A stretch of 64,000 bases of DNA. Origin: Paraburkholderia sp. BL23I1N1 (lineage in GTDB: Bacteria; Pseudomonadota; Gammaproteobacteria; Burkholderiales; Burkholderiaceae). A program made the position numbers and the translations under genes. Within the stretch, counting starts at the first letter, position 1; each line of letters starts with the position of its first letter. This document shows positions 54,192 through 64,000 of this stretch, one piece after another. Location of the stretch: NCBI RefSeq assembly GCF_003610295.1, contig NZ_RAPV01000001.1, positions 248,001-312,000 on the forward strand, in the 5' to 3' direction. The notes under the pieces are model-generated. The model searched no databases and was not told the origin of the DNA. It saw only the letters and a program-made list of their open reading frames with translations.

Positions 54192-55202
54192 ATGGCTAAT
54201 CCGATCCTCGACCCCAACGCTCCCGCTTTCACCCGTCGCTACATGAACCTCGCCGACCCGCGTCTGGGCGCGCAGGCACTCTACGCGAGCGACGAATTCT
54301 TCGCGCCGAAAGAACGCATGCTCGAACCGCAGCCGGCGGTGTTCATTCCCGGTAAATACGATGACCACGGCAAATGGATGGACGGCTGGGAAACTCGCCG
54401 CAAGCGGACCACCGGCCACGACTACTGCGTGATCCGGCTCGCCCGGCCGGGCGTCGTGTACGGCGTCGATCTGGACACGAGTCACTTCACGGGCAATTTC
54501 CCGCCGGCCGCGTCGATCGACGCGTGCTACGTGGACGGCGACGTGCCGCCCGACAATGCCGACTGGCAGACGCTGGTGCCGGCCACCACGCTGCAGGGCA
54601 ACCATCACCATTACGTCGACGTGAACGACGCCCGTGCCTTCACCCATCTGCGCGTGAATCTGTATCCGGACGGCGGTCTGGCGCGTCTGCGTGTGTACGG
54701 CCAGCCGAAGCGCGACTGGGAGCGGGTCGAGCGCGGCACGCTGCTCGATCTCGCCGCGATCGAAAACGGCGCGTATCTTGTCGCCGCGAACAACCAGCAT
54801 TTCGGGCCGGCCTCGCAGATGCTGATGCCGGGCCGCGGCGTCAATATGGGCGACGGCTGGGAAACGCGACGCCGTCGCGAGCCGGGCAACGACTGGGCGA
54901 TCGTCGCGCTCGCACGGCCGGGCGTGATTCGCAAGATCGAAGTGGATACGGCGCACTTCAAGGGCAACTATCCGGATCGCTATTCGCTGCAGGCGGCCTC
55001 GGTGACGGGCGGCACGGACGATTCGCTGATCACCCAGGCGATGTTCTGGCCGGTGCTGATCGGCGAGCAGAAGTTGCAGATGGACCACGTGCACACGTTC
55101 ACCGATGACATCGCGTCCCTCGGGCCGGTCACGCACGTGCGGTTCAACATGTTCCCGGACGGCGGCGTATCGCGCCTGCGCTTGTGGGGCGAGATCGCAT
55201 AA
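54192..55202 (+). CDS. alc: Allantoicase
   Basis: The enzyme (336 residues) hydrolyses allantoate to ureidoglycolate and urea in purine degradation. It is built of two repeated allantoicase beta-sandwich modules: one around [13 protein letters not shown] and [13 protein letters not shown], a second around [17 protein letters not shown] and [11 protein letters not shown]. The length fits the family. The ATG at 54192 begins the conserved [11 protein letters not shown]. Ureidoglycolate lyase follows after 13 bases. Confidence 0.95.
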   Translation: MANPILDPNAPAFTRRYMNLADPRLGAQALYASDEFFAPKERMLEPQPAVFIPGKYDDHGKWMDGWETRRKRTTGHDYCVIRLARPGVVYGVDLDTSHFTGNFPPAASIDACYVDGDVPPDNADWQTLVPATTLQGNHHHYVDVNDARAFTHLRVNLYPDGGLARLRVYGQPKRDWERVERGTLLDLAAIENGAYLVAANNQHFGPASQMLMPGRGVNMGDGWETRRRREPGNDWAIVALARPGVIRKIEVDTAHFKGNYPDRYSLQAASVTGGTDDSLITQAMFWPVLIGEQKLQMDHVHTFTDDIASLGPVTHVRFNMFPDGGVSRLRLWGEIA

Positions 55203-55215
55203 CGGAGTGGTGTCG

Positions 55216-55734
55216 ATGAAAACATTGCACGTGGAACGCCTGACGCGCGCGGCCTTCGCGCCGTTCGGCGACGTCATCGAACTGGACGGCGCGCGCCATT
55301 TCCCGATCAACGGCGGCACGACCGAGCGTTATCACGACCTCGCGAAGGTCGACGTGACGGAAAACGGCGGCCGGCCGCTGATCAATCTGTTTCGGGCGCA
55401 GCCGCGCACGCTGCCGATCGAAATCGCCATGATGGAACGGCATCCGCTGGGCAGTCAGGCTTTCATTCCCTTAACGGAACGTCGCTATCTGGTGGTCGTT
55501 GCGCCGGCCGGCGAGTTCGATCCGGCGCGGATGCGGGCGTTCTGGAGCGACGGCTGGCAGGGCGTGAACTATGCCAAGGGCGTTTGGCACCATCCGTTGC
55601 TCGCGCTCGATCAGGTGAGCGACTTTGTGGCAGTGGATCGTGGCGGCGAGCAGCCCAACTGCGACGAATTGCCGTTGGCCGAGCCGTGGCGGCTGCTGTT
55701 CGAAGCGGAAGCGAGCGTCGAATTGGCGGAATAG
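55216..55734 (+). CDS. allA: Ureidoglycolate lyase
   Basis: This cupin-like protein (172 residues) splits ureidoglycolate to glyoxylate and urea, the step after allantoicase. Typical segments are [49 protein letters not shown] and [16 protein letters not shown] with metal-binding residues. I chose the ATG at 55216 (GGAG 8 bases upstream). It ends before a strong terminator. Confidence 0.93.
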   Translation: MKTLHVERLTRAAFAPFGDVIELDGARHFPINGGTTERYHDLAKVDVTENGGRPLINLFRAQPRTLPIEIAMMERHPLGSQAFIPLTERRYLVVVAPAGEFDPARMRAFWSDGWQGVNYAKGVWHHPLLALDQVSDFVAVDRGGEQPNCDELPLAEPWRLLFEAEASVELAE

Positions 55735-55832
55735 GCGGGCGTAGGCGGGAGTCCCAACGCGGCGGCCATACGCACATGGGAGGAGGCGCAGGCGCGAGCC
55801 TCCCAACGCAGCCGCAGCGCCGCATGCATAAG

Positions 55833-55866
55833 AAAACCCGGCCGATTTTCATCGGCCGGGTTTTTT
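55833..55866. terminator. Terminator after allA, originally shared with fur
   Basis: AAAACCCGGCCGAT (55833-55846) and ATCGGCCGGGTTTT (55851-55864), loop TTTC, then more T. The A-rich left flank makes it work on both strands. Without the IS630 element it would lie about 55-90 bases past the fur stop. Confidence 0.88.
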
Positions 55867-55922
55867 CGTTGCTCACCGAGCCGCGCACCCCGACGCGGCC
55901 GGCATCGCACTCATTCAGCCTA

Positions 55923-57146
55923 GTGTTTTGTCAGGCCTCAAATGTCGGATATAGCCTGGACAGTTTGATGCGGGCATCGTCGGTGGTGAACTGCCAGTTG
56001 ATCCTGGCCTTAAGCTGATCTCGTCGAGCCTGCCAGGCGGCCACCTCGCGGCGCACCGTGTCGATGTTGTCGATGCGCCGGTCGAGGCACTGCTTGATCA
56101 TCACATTGAGTTCGATCTCGGCCATGTTCAGCCAACTGCCATGTTTGGGCGTGTAGACAAATTCAAACCGGTCCCACAGCGCTTTGGCCTGCGATGGCGG
56201 GAAGGTTTCGTAGGGCGCGGCGGCCGTGTGGGTGTTCAGGTTGTCCATCACGAGGGTGATTCGTTGCGCATCCGGGTAAGGCCTGGGCAATGTCCTGTAC
56301 GAAGCGGGACCATTGCACCCTGGTCCGGGAGTCGGTGGCTTTCGTCAGACGCAGTCCGGCAAGGGGTTCCGATGCCATGAAGACATTGCACACGCCACAG
56401 CGCTCGTACTCATAGTCCTCCCGCGCAGGACGCCCTGGTGCCGCTTTGATCGGTTCGCGGGTCTGGCGAATCAACTGCCGCGGCGTCTCGTCCATGCACA
56501 CCACGGGGCCCGTCGCGTCGTAGGGCCGGTGGTACACATCGAGCACGTTTTCCATGGCCGCCACGAACTCCGCGTTCGCTTTGGGCGGGATAATCCAGCC
56601 TATCTTGCGCCACGGCTTGAGTTCGTTTTTTTGAGCGCACGCCGCACCGTTTCGTGCGAGAGACTATCCACGTACTCCAGCTCTACGGCACGCTGCGCCA
56701 ATCGCCGCAGCGACCAGTTCGCCTGGCCCTCGGGAGGCTCGCCGCAGCTCAGCGCAATCAGGCGGGCCTCAAGCTCGCCGTCAATCTTGCTGTCGTAGAC
56801 CCTTTGGCCCGGCGGCCTGACAAGCGCGGCTTCGTAGCCTTCCTCCACGAAACGTTTCTTCACCCGGTCAATCTTGCGCGCGCTCACGTGCAACACCGCT
56901 GCGACCTCTTGCCCGGAGCGACGGCAGCGCCCTGAAGAGGTGTCGCAATTCAACAGAATGAGAGCGTTGATTACCTTCTGGGACTGGTGCGAACCTTTGC
57001 TCACAATCGCTTCGAGTTGCTCTCTTTCTTTCGCCGTCAGGGTAACGATGTATTTTTCCATTCCCCGATTTTCGCGCAGCGTGCTCGTGGTTACAACGTC
57101 TTTCCCCGGCCCCATATTTACCGACAGTTCACGGAAGTCACGACAC
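55923..57146 (-). mobile_element. IS630-family insertion sequence (1224 bp)
   Basis: The ends are bounded by the family's TA target duplication (55921-55922 and 57147-57148). The terminal sequences GTGTTTTGTCAGGCC (left, plus strand) and GTGTCGTGACTTCCG (right, minus strand) form an imperfect inverted repeat, 17 of 26 positions matching. The transposase lies on the minus strand and is frameshifted. The right end sits inside the fur stop codon. Confidence 0.85.
55931..57061 (-). pseudogene. IS630-family transposase, frame broken at two points
   Basis: Reading from the ATG at 57061 (MEKYIVTLTAKEREQLEAIV), a helix-turn-helix domain gives way at an A7 run (56632-56626) to the -1 frame, as in elements that use programmed frameshifting. 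The second frame carries the first catalytic aspartate (VVCMDETPRQL). Near 56285-56288 (CCC on the minus strand) the frame shifts again. The third frame holds the second aspartate (TLVMDNLNTHT) and the glutamate (NMAEIELNVM). The first break may be functional slippage; the second is probably an inactivating one-base insertion. Confidence 0.82.
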
Positions 57147-57574
57147 TAGTGCTTACGATGCGGGCAATTCTCCTTGGTGCACGCGCCGTACAGCGCCAGC
57201 GCATGTTCCTGCAGCTTGAAGCCGCGTTCCTTCGCGATGGATTGCTGACGGCTCTCGATTTCGGAGTCGAAAAATTCTTCGACGAGCCCGCAATCGAGGC
57301 AAACGAGGTGGTCGTGATGCGACCCTTCGTTCAGTTCGAACACGGCTTTGCCCGATTCGAAATTGCTGCGCGAGAGCAGACCGGCCTGCTCGAACTGCGT
57401 CAGCACGCGATACACGGTTGCGAGGCCGATATCGAGTTCTTCGTGCAGCAGGTTGCGGTAGACGTCTTCTGCGGTCAAATGGCGCACCGGGCTATGCTGG
57501 AAAATCTCAAGGATTTTGAGGCGCGGAAGGGTCGCCTTGAGCCCGATATTCTTGAGATCGGTTGGATTGGTCAT
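57146..57574 (-). CDS. fur: Ferric uptake regulator Fur
   Basis: This iron-responsive repressor has 142 residues. A winged helix (about 10-80, [18 protein letters not shown]) is followed by the dimerisation/metal domain with HHDH at 86-89, CxxC at C92/C95, and a second CxxxxC at C132/C137 that completes structural zinc sites. The length fits Fur rather than Zur. The TAG stop (57148-57146) contains the TA used as an IS630 target; its G is now the element's first base, so the protein is unchanged. It is divergent from bamE. Confidence 0.96.
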   Translation of the reverse strand: MTNPTDLKNIGLKATLPRLKILEIFQHSPVRHLTAEDVYRNLLHEELDIGLATVYRVLTQFEQAGLLSRSNFESGKAVFELNEGSHHDHLVCLDCGLVEEFFDSEIESRQQSIAKERGFKLQEHALALYGACTKENCPHRKH

Positions 57575-57688
57575 GACAAGGGATCCCTAGAGTACAATGC
57601 TGGGCTCTCATAGTAATGTGTTTTTGCCGTTCTGGTCATCTTCGATGGAATGAAACTCGCGCGCTCGTCAGCGGGCTCGCACGGTGAG

Positions 57689-57701
57689 TGAAATGATTTC
57701 A
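57689..57701. promoter_or_regulatory. 13-bp dyad upstream of bamE
   Basis: TGAAATGATTTCA is a perfect palindrome around a central base, 30 bases before the bamE ATG in the fur-bamE divergent region. It loosely resembles half of a Fur-type 7-1-7 site (TGAnAATnATTnTCA) but is shorter. Confidence 0.3.
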
Positions 57702-57731
57702 AATTCTCAATTGATCTACCGGGGGAGCCGC

Positions 57732-58571
57732 ATGCGGGGTACCTTGATCGCTGTTGCGACTGTCGCGGTTCTTGCCGGATGTTCCACGTACGACAGCCTG
57801 ACGCAGCGTGTTGCCCAAAGCATTACGCCGTATCGTATTACGGTGGTGCAAGGCAATTTCGTCTCGAAAGAAGCGGCGGCGCAGATGCAGGTCGGTTTGT
57901 CGCGCGCGCAGGTGAAGCAGTTGCTCGGCACGCCGCTTTTGACCGATATGTTCCACGCAGACCGCTGGGACTACGTGTTCTATTTCAAACGCGGCTCGAC
58001 TAGCGTTGTGCAACAGCGCGACTTCGTAGTCATATTCGCGGGCGACCGCGTCGCGAGCTGGTCGGGCGGCGACGATCTGCCTTCCAACCTCGAGTTGCTG
58101 GCGGAAATCGACGGCGACAAGGCCGGCAAGAAGAAGGCCGCCGTGCCGAACGTGGCAAGCGCCGCAACGGGCGCCAGCGCGCCGGTGGCGGCAGCGCCGG
58201 CTACTGTTGACACCACGCGTTCGCCGTCGGTGGACGCGGCCGCCGCAGCAGCGGCCATCCCGTCGACAGACGCCAACGCCGAAGCCGCGCAGGCCGCGAA
58301 TCGGCTGACCAATGCGGTGCAATCGCCGTCGGGCAATCAGCGATCGTCGGTGCGCTCTACCGCACCGACCGCCAACGGTGGCGGGATTCCGTCGCAAGGT
58401 CCAACGGCCGCCGGGCAGCCACAGTTCCAGTTCCACCGTCCGCCGCCGCCGCAGGTTCCCGGCACGCAGGAGAATCCGGTGGGACCCACGGGCCCGCAAA
58501 GCAGCAACGGCGGCCCGACGCACAACGCGCCGTTGACGTCTTCTTCGTCCACTACGGGAACGGGCGGCTAA
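57732..58571 (+). CDS. bamE: Outer membrane assembly lipoprotein BamE, long form
   Basis: The protein has 279 residues. A lipoprotein signal with lipobox VLAGC (C17) is followed by the SmpA/OmlA domain (about 30-110): VQGNFVSKEAAAQMQVGLSR, VKQLLGTPLLTDMFHADRWDYVFYF. BamE stabilises the BamABCDE machine that inserts outer-membrane proteins. After the domain comes about 160 residues of Ala/Pro/Ser/Thr-rich, probably disordered tail, while E. coli BamE is only 113 long. I chose the ATG at 57732, with GGGGGAG 6 bases upstream; the in-frame GTG/ATG at 57684/57693 lack one. dapB follows. Confidence 0.92.
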   Translation: MRGTLIAVATVAVLAGCSTYDSLTQRVAQSITPYRITVVQGNFVSKEAAAQMQVGLSRAQVKQLLGTPLLTDMFHADRWDYVFYFKRGSTSVVQQRDFVVIFAGDRVASWSGGDDLPSNLELLAEIDGDKAGKKKAAVPNVASAATGASAPVAAAPATVDTTRSPSVDAAAAAAAIPSTDANAEAAQAANRLTNAVQSPSGNQRSSVRSTAPTANGGGIPSQGPTAAGQPQFQFHRPPPPQVPGTQENPVGPTGPQSSNGGPTHNAPLTSSSSTTGTGG

Positions 58572-58600
58572 GCTCGCTGTCCTTCTCTTAGGGCGGTTAA

Positions 58601-58641
58601 GACGGGCGCTGCGACGGAATGCACCGTGAGCAGCGCCCGTC
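58601..58641 (+). terminator. Possible terminator after bamE
   Basis: GACGGGCGCTGC (58601-58612) and GCAGCGCCCGTC (58630-58641) form a perfect 12-bp stem with a 17-base loop, 30 bases past the stop. Only a short T stretch (TTT) follows, so termination may be partial. Confidence 0.5.
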
Positions 58642-58760
58642 AGCCTTTCTGCTGTGCTGGTTGTAGTTGTTGTTCCTGTATGCGCGGCGCCCGGGTGTGC
58701 TGCCCGGCGCCGCTTTTGCCCGCGTTTGCCGCGTTTTACCCCTTTCGAACCCTCGTAGCC

Positions 58761-59558
58761 ATGAAAATTGCCATTGCTGGCGCATCGGGCCGTATGGGCC
58801 GGATGCTCATCGAAACCGTCCTCAACGATTCCGGCGCAACGCTGTCCGGCGCGCTCGACCGTGCGGGCGCCCCGCAACTCGGTCAGGACGCCGGCGCGTT
58901 TCTCGGCAAACAGACGGGCGTGCTGCTGACGGACGATATCGAGCGCGTATTCGCCGAATCCGACTATCTGATCGACTTCACGCGCCCCGAAGGCACGCTG
59001 ATGCATCTGGAAGCCGCGCAGCGCCACAACGTCAAAATGGTGATCGGCACGACTGGCTTCGACAACGAACAGAAAGCGCAACTGCGCGCCGCGGCGGACA
59101 AGGTCGCGATCATGTTTTCGTCGAACATGAGCGTGGGCGTCAATGTCACGCTGAAGCTGCTCGAATACGCCGCGAAGCATTTCGCGACCGGCTATGACAT
59201 CGAAATCATCGAGGCGCATCACCGTCACAAGGTCGACGCGCCGTCTGGCACCGCGCTGACCATGGGCGAAGTCATGGCCCACGCGCTTGGCCGCAATCTC
59301 GACGACTGCGCGGTCTACAGCCGCGAAGGCGTGACCGGCGAACGCGACCCGTCCACGATCGGCTTCTCGGCGATCCGCGGCGGCGACATCGTCGGCGACC
59401 ATACAGTGCTGTTTGCAGGCATTGGCGAGCGTATCGAAATCACGCACAAATCGGCGAGCCGCCTGTCGTATGCGCAAGGCGCGCTGCGTGCCGTGCGTTT
59501 CCTCGAAAGTCACGAGACGGGATTTTTCGACATGCAGGACGTGCTCGGCCTGCGTTGA
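58761..59558 (+). CDS. dapB: 4-Hydroxy-tetrahydrodipicolinate reductase
   Basis: The enzyme (265 residues) reduces the cyclic intermediate of lysine/diaminopimelate synthesis with NAD(P)H. The nucleotide loop is [14 protein letters not shown] at the N-terminus. The catalytic His-Lys set is in [15 protein letters not shown], and [16 protein letters not shown] is typical. I chose the ATG at 58761 as the family start; an upstream in-frame GTG at 58626 adds 45 cysteine-rich, unconserved residues. Confidence 0.96.
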   Translation: MKIAIAGASGRMGRMLIETVLNDSGATLSGALDRAGAPQLGQDAGAFLGKQTGVLLTDDIERVFAESDYLIDFTRPEGTLMHLEAAQRHNVKMVIGTTGFDNEQKAQLRAAADKVAIMFSSNMSVGVNVTLKLLEYAAKHFATGYDIEIIEAHHRHKVDAPSGTALTMGEVMAHALGRNLDDCAVYSREGVTGERDPSTIGFSAIRGGDIVGDHTVLFAGIGERIEITHKSASRLSYAQGALRAVRFLESHETGFFDMQDVLGLR

Positions 59559-59636
59559 GCGTGTCACGGGGCCGGTTGTGGCCCCGCTTTGCTCGTTTGT
59601 AGCGCCCCTGTAGTCATTTTCCAACGGCGAGGCCAG

Positions 59637-60359
59637 ATGGCAGGCAGCAGCGGCATCATCCACTACCTGGAAACTAGCGACGCGATCACGCATGGCGTCG
59701 CCTATGTGCTGCTGGCGATGTCGATTGCGAGCTGGTGCTTTCTGATCGTCAAAAGCTGGATCCTCACGCGCGCCAAACGTCAGGCCACGCCGGCGATTGC
59801 GCAGTTCTGGCAGGCATCGACGCTGTCGGACGGCGTCGCGGCATTGAGGCGCATGGACCGCGAGCGCGTGTTCACGCCACTCGCCGAGGCCGCGCTGCAC
59901 GCCGCCGAAGTGGACATTCCCGGCGCGCTGCTCGCCCGCGTGGAGCGCAGCGAGCGGGTGTTACGAGCGCTGCGTCAAGCGCTCAACGCGTCGCAGCGGC
60001 GGCTCGAGTTCGGCCAGGTGCTGCTGGCCTCGGTGGGCAGCACGGCGCCGTTCGTGGGCCTGCTCGGCACGGTATGGGGCATCTATCACGCGCTCGGCAG
60101 TATCGCGGCGAGCGGTCAGGCGCAGATCGAAAACGTCGCGGGTCCGGTCGGCGAGGCGCTGATCATGACCGCCTTCGGCCTCGTGGTCGCGATTCCAGCG
60201 GTGCTCGCCTATAACGTGTTCGGGCGCATGGTGCGGCAGTTGTCGGAAGAACTCGACGGCTTCGCTCACGATTTGCACGCCTATGTGTGCGCGCCAGCGG
60301 ATCAGCCCCGGCCCCAGCCTCAGCAAGTCCACGCCCGAACCCAACAGGCGCACGGCTGA
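59637..60359 (+). CDS. exbB: MotA/TolQ/ExbB proton-channel protein
   Basis: This inner-membrane protein (240 residues) has three membrane helices: about 18-38 (VAYVLLAMSIASWCFLIVKS), and two in the last third around STAPFVGLLGTVWGIYHAL and EALIMTAFGLVVAIPAVLAY. It forms the proton channel that energises TonB-dependent uptake with ExbD. The ATG at 59637 follows GAGG. exbD starts 24 bases later. No tonB is in the window. TolQ is an alternative, but tolA/tolB do not follow. Confidence 0.9.
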   Translation: MAGSSGIIHYLETSDAITHGVAYVLLAMSIASWCFLIVKSWILTRAKRQATPAIAQFWQASTLSDGVAALRRMDRERVFTPLAEAALHAAEVDIPGALLARVERSERVLRALRQALNASQRRLEFGQVLLASVGSTAPFVGLLGTVWGIYHALGSIAASGQAQIENVAGPVGEALIMTAFGLVVAIPAVLAYNVFGRMVRQLSEELDGFAHDLHAYVCAPADQPRPQPQQVHARTQQAHG

Positions 60360-60383
60360 GACCGGAAAAAAGAGGGAGGCGAC

Positions 60384-63606
<3,223 letters not shown>

Positions 63607-63698
63607 CCGCGCACGGGAACATGACAGCAGGCAGGACGCCGTCGCGCGTGGCGGCGCTTGTCTCTCGCTGCGGAATTTACTGCGAACCAGGAGCCAAT

Positions 63699-64000
63699 GT
63701 GACTCGCAGATCGTTATTGACGCTGGTGTGCAGCGTGCTGATGTTGTCCGCCTGCGGCTTCCAGCTGCGCGGCCAGCAGGATTACGCATTCAAACGACTC
63801 TATATCTCCGGCGGTTCGGCTGCGGCCGGCGCGCGGCTGACCCGTCTCGTGCAGGGCGGCAGCGACACGGTGGTGGTGACGTCCGTCGCGAATGCCGACG
63901 CAACGTTGCAGATCACCGAAGGCCGCGGCACCAGTACGCTCACGCTGAACTCGCTTGGCGTCGTCGAAGAATATGCGTTGAATCTTTCGATGAACTACAC
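63699..64000 (+). CDS. lptE: LPS-assembly lipoprotein LptE (5' part)
   Basis: The frame starts with GTG at 63699, with CAGGAG 5 bases upstream, and runs off the right edge; 100 residues are visible. A lipoprotein signal peptide ends in the lipobox LSAC (about 16-19), followed by GFQLRGQQDYAFKRLYISGG, the typical LptE start. LptE plugs the LptD barrel that inserts LPS in the outer membrane. Its place after leuS is conserved in proteobacteria. Confidence 0.92.
   Translation, partial: MTRRSLLTLVCSVLMLSACGFQLRGQQDYAFKRLYISGGSAAAGARLTRLVQGGSDTVVVTSVANADATLQITEGRGTSTLTLNSLGVVEEYALNLSMNY

Noticed and set aside
57699..59900. Long minus-strand open frame (733 codons)
   Set aside because: Spans bamE, dapB and part of exbB in antisense; all three are well supported on the plus strand.

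Overview
This window is a GC-rich, densely coded stretch of core chromosome from a betaproteobacterium, almost certainly Burkholderiaceae and most like Paraburkholderia. The reasons are the gene content and order (dapB-exbB-exbD-leuS-lptE; prmA-accC-accB-aroQ; divergent ffh and a cytochrome c assembly gene), an alanine/lysine-rich histone H1-like gene after nrdB, and the GC-rich intergenic repeat near 26.4-27.4 kb, which I recall from Burkholderia-type genomes. This identification rests on protein and gene-order recognition, not on a database search.

Layout. 1-1 kb: 5' part of an IS4-type transposase running off the left edge. 1-5 kb: hpt and ffh (minus), then ypjD-like, PP0621-family and ampD (plus). 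5.1-10.6 kb: class Ia ribonucleotide reductase nrdA/nrdB behind a regulatory region with a promoter, a correctly spaced pair of NrdR boxes and DnaA boxes. 11-20 kb: histone H1-like protein, then a long minus-strand run (glycine-zipper lipoprotein, PfkB kinase, tpx, zinc-ribbon/DUF3426, prmA, accC, accB, aroQ, TlpA-like, and a protein with a degenerate nucleotidyltransferase motif). 20-26.4 kb: mpl, YqiA-like esterase, RNase II-like, aroE, mtgA (plus). 26.4-27.5 kb: a broken IS481-type element between inverted copies of a 147-bp repeat.

27.7-38.4 kb: a sugar catabolism and uptake cluster (IclR regulator, dgoK, dgoA, two SDR dehydrogenases, araFGH-type ABC importer, SMP-30 lactonase, aldose 1-epimerase). 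Together these import an aldose such as L-arabinose or D-galactose and oxidise it to a lactone and aldonate. DgoK and DgoA then cleave the 2-keto-3-deoxy acid. The required dehydratase is not in the window. 38.5-44.6 kb: pyrF, cupin, pncC, pgpA, thiL, maeB. 44.6-46.0 kb: an apparently unannotated minus-strand transcript with a strong terminator, a secreted RNase Sa-type ribonuclease, and a barstar-family inhibitor. 46.1-51.7 kb: rsmE, VOC protein, spermidine-synthase-like, tkt, gap. 51.8-55.7 kb: an FCD/GntR regulator divergent from dctA, then allantoicase and ureidoglycolate lyase. The divergent region carries two GGTCnGACCAG operators, one beside each gene.

55.9-57.1 kb: an IS630-type element inserted at a TA inside the fur stop codon; the element's first base rebuilds TAG. 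57.1-64 kb: fur, bamE with an unusually long tail, dapB, exbB, exbD, leuS and the start of lptE.

No tRNA, rRNA, CRISPR array or phage was seen. The most interesting signals are the IS630/fur stop-codon event, the RNase/barstar pair with the neighbouring candidate small RNA, the NrdR/DnaA control region, the dctA operator pair, and the nucleotidyltransferase-like protein next to mpl.
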